This document shows positions 1 through 11,339 of a stretch of DNA of 64,000 nt, piece after piece. Positions within the stretch are counted from its first letter, which is position 1. Every line of letters starts with the position of its first letter. Origin of the DNA: Limonium bicolor (taxonomy: Eukaryota > Streptophyta > Magnoliopsida > Caryophyllales > Plumbaginaceae); NCBI GenBank assembly GCA_023374045.1, contig CM041782.1, positions 186,328,925 through 186,392,924 of the forward strand. Reading direction: 5' to 3'. Below the pieces are notes generated by a model. That model saw nothing but the letters and a program-made list of their open reading frames with translations, searched no databases and was not told the DNA's origin. Both the position numbers and the translations under genes were made by a program.

Positions 1-2120
1 CCTTCTTGCTTCTGTTTGCCCTGATATAGCTGTTTCTGTGTAGTTTATTACAGAAGCTACGTGAGTAATTTATGAATAAAGTTTTGAGTTTAAACCTAAG
101 CTAACACACATAACTAGTTGGGTAAACACTATAGGAGGGCAACAGACATGAATTAAACTAACTAGAAACAACAAACCCAATGAAACATGGAGTTGGTTGT
201 CTCGGTTTCTAATATCATAGCTGTTCTGTATAGCTAGATTATAGGAGTATTATGAGTGAGGTGTTAGTTTATTAATGAACCCAGAACAGACCTAATTCAC
301 CTGATTGTGTGTAAAGAAACAGTTGGAAAGAAAAAAAAAACATGGCTTGACATACTAAAGGAGAGGTTAATGTAAGATTATACGCTAAACTTATGTTGCG
401 TTTGCATAAACTTGGGACTTCTGTATAAGTGGGTTTTAGGGGTATCCTCTGATCTATATTATTGTTACAAGGGTTAAAATATCACTCACCTATTTATCTA
501 AGAAAGGAATACACATTAGATAAGTCATATCTATGTTATACAAACTTGTTACATAATTACCTCTTAAAACACCTAAAACATTAACTAAGGAAAAAGGGCC
601 TAGTTAACATGTAAATAAAGATATAAAATATCCTAGGAGTAAGTTAAGCCTAGAATTAATGCACGTGGAGCTCTAAGAGTCAACATAAACTAATCATGTA
701 ACAACATACCTAGGGAATGACATACGATATAAAGTGTCGTCACATACAATAATAACTGACACATTGTTTTAATTAACTCTAGGACCGTAGCGAGCTCCGA
801 CCGGGACTTCGAGAGTAAGACTACTCGTGCTTTCAAATAAGGTATGGACATGTGTGGTTCGTATGTTGCCGTGTTACACGGTTTGTGTGCTGCGTGCCTT
901 GTTTGACAATGACCATAAGACTAGCATGAAATTGGATTGCTTGATATGACTTGTTTATATGCTTTTTACATATATCATTGTTGTATATTGCTTGCGCGCA
1001 CACAGTAGTGTAGTCCCTTCTCGTGATGAAACCTTGAGATGAAACACAACGAATTACGTAAACAAACAAGGAACTATATATAAGGAACACTCCTCTTAAA
1101 TTATAGAGGACTTCTAACGACACCCACTATGGTGTCGAACTTATAACAATAATGAATAGTAAAATACCAGTTGAGGAACCCATACTGGGGTATTGAAGTG
1201 ACCCCGCGTTCGCGACGCATGACGCTGGAAAGGGAGGACTGGCTATGGAGAAGACGCTCTTCAATACGTGGTGATAAGAGAATTGCAAATGAACCTTAAC
1301 AAATCAAGGAAAGATTGGCACCTACATGATATGGTCACGGGACCTAACTATATCCCTAGACCTGGTGCAAGAGGAGAGAAAGAGAATACACTTTATGGAA
1401 ACAAGAGTAAAAGGAATGGAAACACACAACGCTCGAATGATCCCATAGCGAGGATCGTTGGTATAATATACCTATGCACACGTTTGATTAGTTACATGAT
1501 TGCTGTTGCTATACTACCAACTTGTTATGCTTGGTTGCTTGTTTCTAACGCTTTGCTACCTTAAAGTGTGTTTGAAATTATGATGTGTTGTGGTGTGCTT
1601 TACTGCTTTATTATAGCATGTAATTTGACTTAATCATATTCGACCAAGTAGTCGTGTAGCCCGGTAACATGCGGGCTTCACACGTTCATACTCGGCATAG
1701 TTTTGCTGAGTCCTTTATTTTTACAGGTATGAAACGAGAGTCAGACGGAGAGTAGGCACGGGTGACTACCATAGGGGTGGTCCGTACGGGCAAGACTTTT
1801 TAGTAGTATGTTGTTAATGTATGGGTTATGACTTTGTATTACTAAACCCTAGTTGTACCTTCGGATTATGTTGTTGAACTAAGAACTTACGTTGTAGATT
1901 CCGGTACTTGGTCTGTAATTTCTGTTGTACTTGGATTTGATTGTGGTTTAACTCTAGTCATTCGGACCGCAGCTTGGTATTGATGTTGTTGTTGTGTCAA
2001 CCGTGTGGGAGGTTGGCGTCTGTGACACCCGAGTAGAAGTTGTGAATCCGCTGTTTAGACTTGCTAGGTCATCGTTGGCGCATTGTTCGGACTAGTGATT
2101 GGTTAAATCGGGGTGTTACA
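1..2120 (+). mobile_element. Family A LTR1, 3' part (left edge cut by window)
   Basis: Base 1 aligns with base 53566 inside the complete LTR2 (50088-55686), and the match runs to the LTR end ...GGGGTGTTACA at 2120. The tRNA primer site follows directly. Differences from LTR2 are few (for example around 287, 948 and 1135). Near 1639-1679 it shares with element B's LTR an ATTCGACnAAGTAG motif and a CCCGGTA...GGGCT hairpin, so the two families are related. It contains short open frames on both strands, but none has known domains. Confidence 0.9.
1075..1084 (+). promoter_or_regulatory. TATA-box candidate of family A LTR1
   Basis: TATATATAAG followed by GAAC. The same site recurs in LTR2 (54640-54649), and family C has a near-identical TATATAAGGAAC. 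It lies about 1.04 kb before the LTR end, so the R-U5 leader would be long. Inferred from sequence only. Confidence 0.4.
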
Positions 2121-2125
2121 CAAAG

Positions 2126-2137
2126 TGGTATCAGAGC
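2126..2137 (+). promoter_or_regulatory. Primer binding site, family A interior 1
   Basis: TGGTATCAGAGC is the classic plant retrotransposon primer site complementary to the 3' end of initiator tRNA-Met. It begins 5 bases after the LTR end at 2120. It overlaps a perfect 7-bp hairpin, CAGAGCG (2132-2138) and CGCTCTG (2145-2151). Confidence 0.93.
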
Positions 2138-2319
2138 GTAGTTGCGCTCTGATGATTGGAACAGAGAAGTACCGAGAATAGGAAAACCTAAATTTGGGAA
2201 ACAGGGTTAAGGGTAGTAATGTGAGGCACGACGTTACCAATTTAAACCGCCAGCAAGGGCGATAACAACTTGCAGTAAGGTTCTTGTGTATGTTCTAAAC
2301 TAACAAACGACATTCTTAG

Positions 2320-2945
2320 ATGGTCGAGCGACGAGGACAAGGACGAGACCGTGACACCACGACCCGGGACTACTACCATGCAGCGTTCCAGGTCGAGATC
2401 ACCGTCCAGATGGGACGAGGAATTCGCCCAAAGAGGGAGACGAAAGGTGGTGACTCAGAGGACCGTAAACGGAAAGGTGCGGGGAAGAGGAAGTACTACC
2501 CGAGCAAGAGGCGAGTGAAATACCATGGGGGCAAGCCTACAGAGACACTTCAGCTAGGCCACCCGGCTATTGTGGCTAAGCCGCTACGCTCCTACCCAAC
2601 CCAGGGTAAATGAACCAAACGCTAATGCTTAAGTACCGTTACAGTCGTCCTGACCAATTGTTGACTAACCAAATCACATATTCAGGGTCTGGAGCCGGCC
2701 CAAGCAAAAAGACCGAGCGCCGATTTAAATGTAGACGATGCTCGAAGAACCACCCCGGAGTTGATTGCCAGGGCGAACCGGTAAAGTGCTTTTACTGCCA
2801 GAAGCGCGGGCACAGGGCCTTTGAGTGCTACGCAAATCCCGAGAGCGAGAGCTATAAGCCCAGTTATGGTGTGAAGGGTGACAGGAGAGCGGATCCCGAG
2901 ACTCCCAGAAGGCATCTACTCCGAGGCCAGGGGAGGCGGCCTTAA
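2320..2945 (+). pseudogene. Family A gag remnant, copy 1 (capsid deleted, zinc knuckles kept)
   Basis: Starts at an ATG after the primer site. The first open frame runs to a stop at 2611-2613. A second frame carries two zinc knuckles: CRRC...HPGVDC, then CFYCQKRGHRAFEC (C-x2-C-x4-H-x4-C). The two frames are joined in phase if the 80-bp GT-AG segment 2606-2685 is removed. Compared with element B's gag, the whole capsid region is missing: similarity begins at YYHAA, the counterpart of ECYHAA at the start of B's gag exon 2. A base missing near 2892 relative to copy 2 changes the C-terminus and ends the frame at 2945 instead of just beyond the AAG donor site at 2990. Expected role was RNA binding and packaging; without a capsid it probably cannot assemble particles alone. 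Confidence 0.75.
2606..2685 (+). other. Candidate 80-bp intron in family A gag, copy 1
   Basis: Donor GTAAAT after ...CCCAGG, acceptor ATTCAG before GGTCTGG, and a branch-point-like TTGACTAACC about 20 bases upstream of the acceptor. Exon phase is 1 on the left with two bases on the right, so splicing keeps the frame and removes the stop at 2611-2613. Family B lacks these 80 bases at the homologous linker. The same structure is at 56175-56254. Confidence 0.65.
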
Positions 2946-2990
2946 GCATCATGGACCGCACCGAAGGACCGGACACCCCTTCAGCTGCAG

Positions 2991-5001
2991 GTAAAACCTA
3001 AAACCTCAAATGACTGCAAAGCATGACCAAATCTTTGTGTGCCAAGTTGTATGACCATGCATGAAATCTGGAAGGTTATTAGTACCACAAACAAAAAAAT
3101 AATAACACTCATTGAGGGACCAATTTTAGAGGCAACTTGGGTCGACATGCGTAGCAGTCGATAGGACCCTACCTTACAAGTGAAGAGGGCCGAAACACCC
3201 TAAAATTTAGGAAATAAATAAAGCTTACATAAGCAATTAAATAAGCCAAGAATGGGATTGAGATAAATTCTCCAACTCGTACACTTGAGAGGTTAATTTT
3301 AGAAAACCCCTCGTAAAACCATGAAATGAGAGGATATTGTTCGAGACAAAATTACACCATAAAATTGGTACAATCTATAATGCTTAATAAAGCATGACAC
3401 AATTTTACACACTAAAGTATAATATTACGGAATGCAATTAATACCCTACCCCAACACAACACAAACAGATAAGAAAAATGGCAATGAATCCGCCACTATG
3501 TTCAAACATCTATCGAATATTTTGTTCAAGGAGACCAAATAAAGGAGTTGTGGGCCATAGAGAATTAGTTCCGATCATGGAGGAACAAGTTCCGAAAGAG
3601 GAACTGTTAAAAACAACCGCAAGCAATACAACGGTAACTGTGGAATTCAATGTTATAAAAAGATAAACCCTTTGGATCATATGTATATCATTAACTATGT
3701 TGATGAAAGAAGTGACCACACCTGCAACGTTATTTCGCATAGCATCCAATGCTCAAGCACTAACGTTATATGATAGTATTACTTAACCATTTGGTATTGT
3801 ACCATATATTACATACCACGTAATTCATTTTAATAAACCATACTTTAAATTACACTGTATGACTAGTAGTATATATACCTTTACACTAATGTCATAACAC
3901 TTGTCAATTACCATTTCATGATATTAAAACCATATCGTATATAGTTATATATATATACATATATTCTGGGTTTAACACAAATATTTATATATGCAATTTC
4001 TATTGGATTTAATCATATAATATATAGTTGCATGTATTGTGACAGTATTATTTCTTAAACTCCCATTCAAGGTATAAGTTTGTCAACCTGACCTCTTGGT
4101 CAAATTAGTTGACTTAGTGAAGCATGTTGACTTGACTAGTTTATCCAAGTACTTTAGTTTACGACATTCATCATAATATACGGTATTAAATAATGCATGT
4201 ACCTTGCAATATGCTACCCTTGATTGTATAATTTACAGTTTATCAACTCTATTCACTTATAATACCCATCATTTAATATTGTATGGTCCTCAACCGTATT
4301 TTATACGTATTTTCCTACAAATATTAGTCACGCCTTGATGCACGTACAATATATATAACTTATAAAACTCCCTTTATTTGATGTTACATTTAATTATTCT
4401 ATGTAAGGCGATTATTCTCACTAGTTTGTAATATATTACACAAACTTATATTGAGATTCCGATCTTGATATCATGTAACATTTGTATAATACCATAATAA
4501 ACTTTTAAAGTTTATTCATTATACTCATTATTTTGTAAGCTCATTTAGTCATTATTATCACATTTGTTTTATGTGAATAGTCTTACTTATACAGGTATTA
4601 TATCCACTTTAAATACCAACTGTATATGTGGAAGTATATATATATACATCTTCTTACTTCAAATGTTTGTCAAGATTAATATTACTTAGCCAAGCAATTT
4701 CCAACCTTATGATTTAAATTCAATTATACAATATCGTATAATTTAATTTCTCCTATTTAGTATAACAACCATGAAAAAAAGGGGGCAATTACCGAATATA
4801 AATCTTGGATTAAGATATAAATAGTGATAAGAAAATATCACTCGTAAAAAGGACAATGATGTGGGCTTTACTATCCTAAGTAACAGTAATATGGAGAACC
4901 CTAAAAGGGCTTGTATACACTGGACAAATTATACACTATAACACCTGGGGTTGAACCTAAGGCGAGAAGATTAAGAGAACCTAATCATATGGGGAGACTA
5001 T
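2991..5001 (+). other. Family A interior 1, noncoding AT-rich stretch
   Basis: Starts with a GTAAAACC donor-like site directly after the gag remnant, then about 2 kb of AT-rich sequence matching 56561-58572. No pol domain, tRNA or long open frame is visible. Open frames such as 3478-3666 are short and not preserved between the copies. Confidence 0.7.
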
Positions 5002-5024
5002 GAATACGGTGCGGATGGATCACC
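5002..5024 (+). repeat. Left remnant of the 43-bp satellite, split by element B
   Basis: GAATACGGTGCGGATGGATC followed by ACC is the start of the 43-bp monomer seen in full at 47762-48389 and 58573-58996. Element B interrupts it after TCACC. Confidence 0.9.
5020..5024. other. Target-site duplication of element B, left copy
   Basis: TCACC directly before the LTR start TGAAATACCCC. It is repeated at 21070-21074 directly after the other LTR end. Five bases is the normal size for Ty3/gypsy integration. Confidence 0.95.
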
Positions 5025-8000
5025 TGAAATACCCCAAATCTAAATAATATTATTTAATCATTATTTATTGGAATATAATCCAAATATAAATCATTTCACG
5101 TACGCATGCAAACCCATGCATGAAAACGTTACGTAAAAACAGTCGTTTCACCATAAACGCTAAAACGCCTTAGAAGCATATGGTCAAACGTGACCTTGTA
5201 TGACCCTCTAATATTCAAACTAAATGGTCATAAAATTATTATATGAATATACAAATATATTCCCTAAGCTATATTCAGTCAAATACGCAAAATGCTCGGG
5301 AGTGCTCACACCCGCTCCTTAAAGCACGAAAAGTCCGGAGGAGTGCCGAGGTGGCACGAACTCCTATAAAATTAATTCCTAGAGTTCCTAACATCATTAT
5401 TTATCATTCTAAAGAGAACCCACGAAGTGGTTTCTCAAAATTCAGCAAAAACCAAAGGAGGATTTCTTAGCGCTCCTTTTTGGCCCGGGAGTGTCCCGAT
5501 GGCCCGTAAATTATGTCACGGGTTGATATAACCCCATATAACTCAATGTAACATCTTAGTATATGTTTATTTACTATAATAATGTTTACAAACACTTGGA
5601 ACTCATAAGAACAATTGGTTTCCCAAAATTTCCTTAGAGCACAAAAACACACCTTCGGGTGTCACGAAAATGCGTTTTACGCAATTACCTTGTAGCTTTT
5701 GACATGCCACGAATTGGTAATCTTAAAAAGGGTTAAAATGACCTTCTAAATCAGTTGGTGTGACTAGTCAACAAGGTTCTATAGGGGCCGATTTTAAGGG
5801 CAAAAACTAGTATAAAATTTGCTTTAAAAATTTATAAAAGGCTTAAAACATGATGACTCATCATCCCATGTGTTACATTACTTAATGCCAAAGTATGTAG
5901 GTCTCATTTGACCAGAGAGCTGTCGAAATTAGGTCATGGAACAAGGCCATGTGAGCTAGATACAAAACAAATGCTAAAAGCAAAAAGTAGATTCCTTTTT
6001 CTTTTTGCCTTTTGATTTCTTAAGCAAGTAACCTTCCTTGCTTCTTCCTTGGCTTCATGGCCGGTTTTTGAACCCCATTCAGACCTCCATTTCGTGACTC
6101 CACATGAAGAAGAAGACAAGCCAAGTAGCATTGAAAAATCAAAGGAATATACTCACCTTTTCTTACCTTGTCTTCTAGCCAAAATAATTGTCTTTCCAAC
6201 TCTTGCTTAGTCACACCACATGGCCGGTTTTCATGCTGGAAAGGAGGCATTTATTGAGCCAATAATCAAGGTAATAAACTAAGGAAAAAGAATTGTCAAT
6301 GACATTAAAAATTGACAAAACAAATCAAATTCCAATTTGCTTCTTTCATTTACGTGAGCTAGGTCTCATTTCCCTCCTTGCACATTTCCTCCACGGTTTG
6401 GTAAGGCTCCCTCCTCTCTCTTCTAGCTTCATCTTCTTCCTTTGAAGCTCTTAAGTCCATTAATGGAGTTTTAACTTCTATCTTCATCTTTAAGGTAATT
6501 TCCTAGCATTTCTTGGCAAGTCTTGAAGCAAAACTCTTCCTAGCATATCAAGGTGGGTTCGGCCACATTTAGTTCTCCAAGGGGATTGTCCAAACCAACA
6601 TTAAACCAAGGAGCATCTCAAGGTTATCTTAAGGTAGGTTTTAAAGCTTGGAAATCCTTAAAACACATTTTTGTGTGTAACCAAGTTCTACCTCTTCTAA
6701 GTCTCTTTTCTTCTTCATTTTGATGAAGGAAAACTTGTTCTTCATCTACCTTAGGAGTGGCGAATTTATAAGGAGAAAAGTCTAAGGTAAAGTCTTGTAA
6801 AACTACTTCCAAATCTACTTAAGATCTTTATTCAAGATCTAACTCCTAAACACCTTCACCTCTTGCATAAAACCGAAGAGGAGCATCAAGTTTACCTAAG
6901 AAAGCTTGGAGATTCAAGAAGAAGTTCAAGCACTTAACCACCTTTGTTAAGAAGTAAGTTTACTAAGTAAATCTTTATGTTATAAGCTTTGTTAAGCTTC
7001 TAAAAATTGTACAAAAATTATGTACACCTCCTAGGTTAATTAATACCGAAACTACTTGGTTTTATATGCCAAAAATATAATCTATAACATATATAGAAAA
7101 TGTTTACCTTAAGACACATTTTTGTGTCACAAAATTTATTTATGTTACAAATTAATTAAGGCCGAAATGTCTTGGGCAAAAATGCTTATTTTTGAGCTAA
7201 GAATAAATATAAGACATTACAATAATTTATACATGAGTTATATGACTCATATGAATTTATGTACATTTATTATGACATATAAATCCACTTTTATATACTA
7301 TATGGTCACTAAATAAATATGGCCGAATTACCTAAGTGTTAAATAGGTATTAATGACCTACTTAGGTATATAAACTTATATCATAAAGTTTTGTGAGTTA
7401 AAAATACTTTATTAGAGCTTAAATGGCTAATTAATTAAGTTATGTGGCTTAAGTATAATTTTTACAAAGTTTAGTGGGTTTAGTATAAAAACCGAGAGCT
7501 AAAGGGGTACTTAGTGTAATTATGAAATAATATAAGGTTAAGAATTAAGTTTATGAATTTTAGATAATTAAACAAGTGTTAAGATAACTTTTTATAAAGT
7601 TTTGGGCTATTATGTAATTTATAAAAGTTGAGATGTAAGTTTATAAATTATTAGTGGGCGAATTGATAATTAAGAGAATCATTGAGTTCACTTTCGAAAT
7701 TTTGAAGGATTAAATATTTAGGCTTTAGATTATAAGTTATTAAGATACTAATATAAAGTTTTGGGGTGAAAATGTAATTAATGGAAAGTTCAAGACCAAA
7801 GCCGAATTCTTTGGGGTTAGTTTGGTAATTTAAGAATTTATATATATATATATCGGCATTTATGGAGAATTAAAATTAAAACTATAGTTTACATGACATT
7901 ATGTAAAAGTTATAAGATTTTGTGGTTAGATTGTGATTATAAGAAATAAATTATTAAAGCCGAGAATTTAAGGGGCTAAGTTGTGATTTTTGAGAGTTAT

Positions 8001-9865
8001 AATATTTAAAAGCTATATACCAAAATATTAGGGATGGCTTTGCAATTTAGCTAAATAAGAAGTTAAAACTCTATAATATAAAGATTAGAATTTAATATAA
8101 AGTTTATGAATTTATGTGGTTGTTTTGTAAATAACCGAAAAATAAGAGTAAGAATTTAGATTAAATAAATATAGGTCCTACATGGATATTTGGAGGAATT
8201 TAGAAGAAAGAATTTTGATTAAAGGAATTATGGAATTAAAACTATGACTTACATGGTTATAAGGAATTAAAAGAAAAACAATAAATATTATTTATGGTTA
8301 AAAGGAGAATAATAAGACTATAAGAATTTTATGTCTATGTATGACATATAAATATAGTAAAGGAATTATAGGTTGTTATGTCACCTAGACAAAAAAATAC
8401 AACAAATGCAATAAACACATATATGTGCATTAAAGGGATTTATAAATAAATCAAAAGGAATAACGAATGAGTAATACATAAAATCATGAGGTGATTAAAA
8501 GGAATAAACCTCACATGAAATAACAATATGAGATTTGTTAAAAGATCCAATAGAATTATTATATAAGGGTAACATAAATTAACCCTCTCAGTTAATCCTA
8601 TTCTAGGACTTTGTTTGACCAGACGTTGACCAGGGTATAATCAACTGCAACCTACGGTGAACGGTATGGGATTCTTGCAACCTGTTTTCTAACGGATTAC
8701 ACTGGCTTGTGTGCTATCTGTTGTTTGAAATAACGACCAAGATAATTAATGTAAACTGTTGTTTTACTCTTGCACACTGTGGTATTATTTTATGTGCGTG
8801 ATTGTTGCTGACTACAACGTGTATGTCCCACGCATACAAACACTACTATACCAGTGGATTAAATACCTGCGTTTCAGTATACCGAGGACTTGTACTCAAG
8901 TCTCTCACTAACTTCACTTTATAACAACGTCATTATCCTAAACGTGATAATTGACAATACACATTGTGTTCTTGTTTAACGTCTTTATATGACACTTAAC
9001 AATTATATACTTCGAGAATGAGGAGCCCAGTTGGATCTGGCCATGCATGCTACGGAGTTGTACCTGTCTCAGGTCGTCTCCTACTACGTCGCGACGGAAC
9101 ATTCAGTTGGGAGGAAGACTTTATTCCTTCCGGGATTCAAATGCCCTTCAGTTCGAGGAAGACTTTATTCCTCTAGTGGGTTCTTATTTCCCACGCCATT
9201 CAGTTCAGGGTTTAACTACGTTATCTCCTGGGGTTTTTATACCCAACCTTTCTTATAACGAGGTCACTATACCTCCACTATTTCAGATATTCAGTTATAA
9301 CTGTCAGTCCCATTGTGTGGACCGACTATCAGTAAAGAATTTCAGTTCAGCTAACTCGACCTTCTGTGTCTTGTTCTATGTGACATTATTGTCCTTGTAT
9401 GGATACTTGTTATTATCAGACTATGCTTGTTTACAGCTTTATAAAAATGAACTGCATGTATTCGACAAAGTAGTTGGTGTGGCCCGGTAGACGATGGGCT
9501 GCACGTTTTCCATACCAGCATTGTTTGCTGAGCCCCTTTGGGGGCACCCCCATTTTTCAGGTACCTGAAGTTGAGAAGTCACCACACTGAGTGTAGGTGG
9601 GGTAGACCAAGCTTTGGGAGTCTACTATTAGTTATTTGTTTTATTTCAGTATGTACTTTTGAGTTTGATTCCTAGTATCTCGGGTTGTATCTGTATTCCA
9701 GACCGTGACATTTGAGGATTGTATTTGGACTTAGCCTTGTTGGTCACAAGGGTGGCCAACGGCATTGTAATACCGCCCGGTTGTTGTATTTATTTCCGCT
9801 GCAGTTGTATTTTATTTGGGAGTGATCGCCGTTCAGTTTATTGGATTTCGGGTTGGGGTATTACA
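5025..9865 (+). mobile_element. Element B 5' LTR
   Basis: Begins TGAAATACCCCAAATC and ends GGGGTATTACA, 4,841 bp; the partner at 16257-21069 is 4,813 bp. The two copies are near-identical, but many differences are one- or two-base indels. It holds an AT-rich block at about 6950-8600, a pyrimidine-rich leader-like block at about 6360-6560, and near the 3' end a GC hairpin at about 9530-9555 before TTTTTCAGGTACC. No gene is visible. A TATATAAG at 8560 is a possible TATA box, unproven. Confidence 0.95.
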
Positions 9866-9869
9866 AAAA

Positions 9870-9881
9870 TGGTATCAGAGC
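9870..9881 (+). promoter_or_regulatory. Primer binding site of element B
   Basis: TGGTATCAGAGC, complementary to initiator tRNA-Met, begins 5 bases after the LTR end. As in family A it overlaps a hairpin, CAGAGCG (9876-9882), loop TAGTTA, CGCTCTG (9889-9895). Confidence 0.95.
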
Positions 9882-10044
9882 GTAGTTACGCTCTGGATAC
9901 AAGGATACACCGAGATTAGGATATCTAAGACTTAGGTTAAGGGTTGAGAGATAGTATTGAAAGAGTTTAAGTTAGTTTTACTTAGACTACTATCCAAGAC
10001 CAAGATTTTGACCACAATGCCTAATATACCTCAACATCCTGCAG

Positions 10045-11339
10045 ATGTCAGGAAGAGGAGGACGACGTGGACAGGCCGATGAGGAGCCATCAATCAGGCT
10101 GGCAGACATTGCCACCTTAATTGCTCAGGCATTCGCACAGGCGGGGGTTGGACAGCAGCAGCAGCTACCTCCACCACCACCACCCAGAGAGAGAGATTGG
10201 GTGAAGAGTTTGGCTGATCTGAGGCCAACTGCATTCAAGGGGCAGACTGACCCTGCTCACTTGGAGACCTACATCATGGAGATGGAGACAGCGTTCGAGA
10301 CGCTTGCAGTCCCAGCTAGGGAAAAAGTAAGACTTGCTGCCTTTTATCTGAAGGATGCAGCTAGAGATTGGTGGAACATGGTGAAAGCCGACCACCTGGA
10401 TGACCCAGCTTTTACTTGGGGACATTACACTGCATTACTTAGGGGCAAATACTACCCGGCCCACACCAGGATGGTGAAGACTCGGGAGTTTGACGCCTTG
10501 GAGCAGACGGGGAAGATGTCAGTGGATGAGTACTATGCGAAGTTCACTTCGCTACTCAGACTATTACCCGGCATAGGATACTCGGACCAGGTGTTGGTCG
10601 ACCGATTCTACGGGGGACTGAGCCCTCGACTTCAGTTTGGGATGGGACCAATCATCCCCACCAGTTTGCAGGTAAAACAGGAAGACATAAATCAGTTGGA
10701 AATCTTATTACATACTATACCCCATCATGGGAGATTTGGAGATTAATATCTTGAGATTTCAGGAATGCTACCATGCTGCTTCCGTAGTGGAGATCACTTG
10801 TAAGAGAAGGGATGCTTTGAGCTCCCAAAAGAGGAAGGACGGACCTGGTGGCGAAGATGCCAAGCAGGGGAACTCCAACAAAAGAAACAAACCCTATCAG
10901 AAAGGACAGGGGTCCTATCAAGGGAAAGGGAACCAAACTACTGGGAACCCCCAGTCAGGAACCTACGAGTGGCAACTTCACATAAAACCTACCCACCTAA
11001 GGGTTCTGGATCTGGCTCAAACACGGGCCAGAAGTATATCCGCCGTTTCAACTGTAAACAGTGCGGGAAGGATCACCCCGGCGTGGACTGCCAGGGGGAG
11101 AAAGTCATGTGCCGCTACTGTCAGATACTCGGCATCGTGCCTTCGAGTGTATCCGAAACCCGGAGAGCAGGAACTACCGTCCGGGAGCAAAGCCAAGCCC
11201 AGGCCAAAGAATGGAGCTAGCGATACTCGCCCTCCACCAACAACCAAACTCAGGGGTACAAGGGCAAAGGCCCAGCATCGGGACCCGACCCTGCATGTCA
11301 TGGACCGCTCAGATGAGGCTGGTCCTTCTACTAACCCAG
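10045..11339 (+). CDS. gag: Element B gag (capsid and zinc-knuckle nucleocapsid), two exons, frame-broken
   Basis: ATG at 10045 opens a 209-residue frame with a retrotransposon gag core (AAFYLKDAARDWW, then KYYPAHTR, DEYYAKF and LVDRFYGGLSP), which should form the virus-like particle. At 10671 the frame reaches a 91-bp GT-AG segment; removing it continues in phase into ECYHAASVVEITCKRR. A basic linker follows, then zinc knuckle 1 (CKQCGKDHPGVDC) and the start of knuckle 2 (CRYC...HRAFEC). Reading moves between frames near 10965, 11130 and 11280, each time by one base in the direction of a lost base. Gag ends at ...GPSTNP plus a donor-like AG/GT at 11339/11340. Identification is firm; whether the breaks are real is unclear. 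Confidence 0.88.
10672..10762 (+). other. Candidate 91-bp intron in element B gag
   Basis: TTGCAG/GTAAAACAGG at the donor and GAGATTTCAG/GAATGC at the acceptor. A TTAAT branch-like motif lies about 20 bases upstream, and the segment is AT-rich. Both junctions fall on codon boundaries: frame 1 before and frame 2 after are joined exactly by removing 91 bases. Unspliced translation stops at 10744-10746. Family A starts its similarity to B's gag at this same exon-2 boundary. Confidence 0.68.

Noticed and set aside
833..1123. 96-codon minus-strand frame conserved in LTR1 and LTR2
   Set aside because: The LTRs are near-identical copies, so conservation is uninformative; no domain seen.
3478..3749. 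Small genes in the family A interior on either strand
   Set aside because: Frames are short, overlap on opposite strands, and are broken in the second copy by single-base changes.
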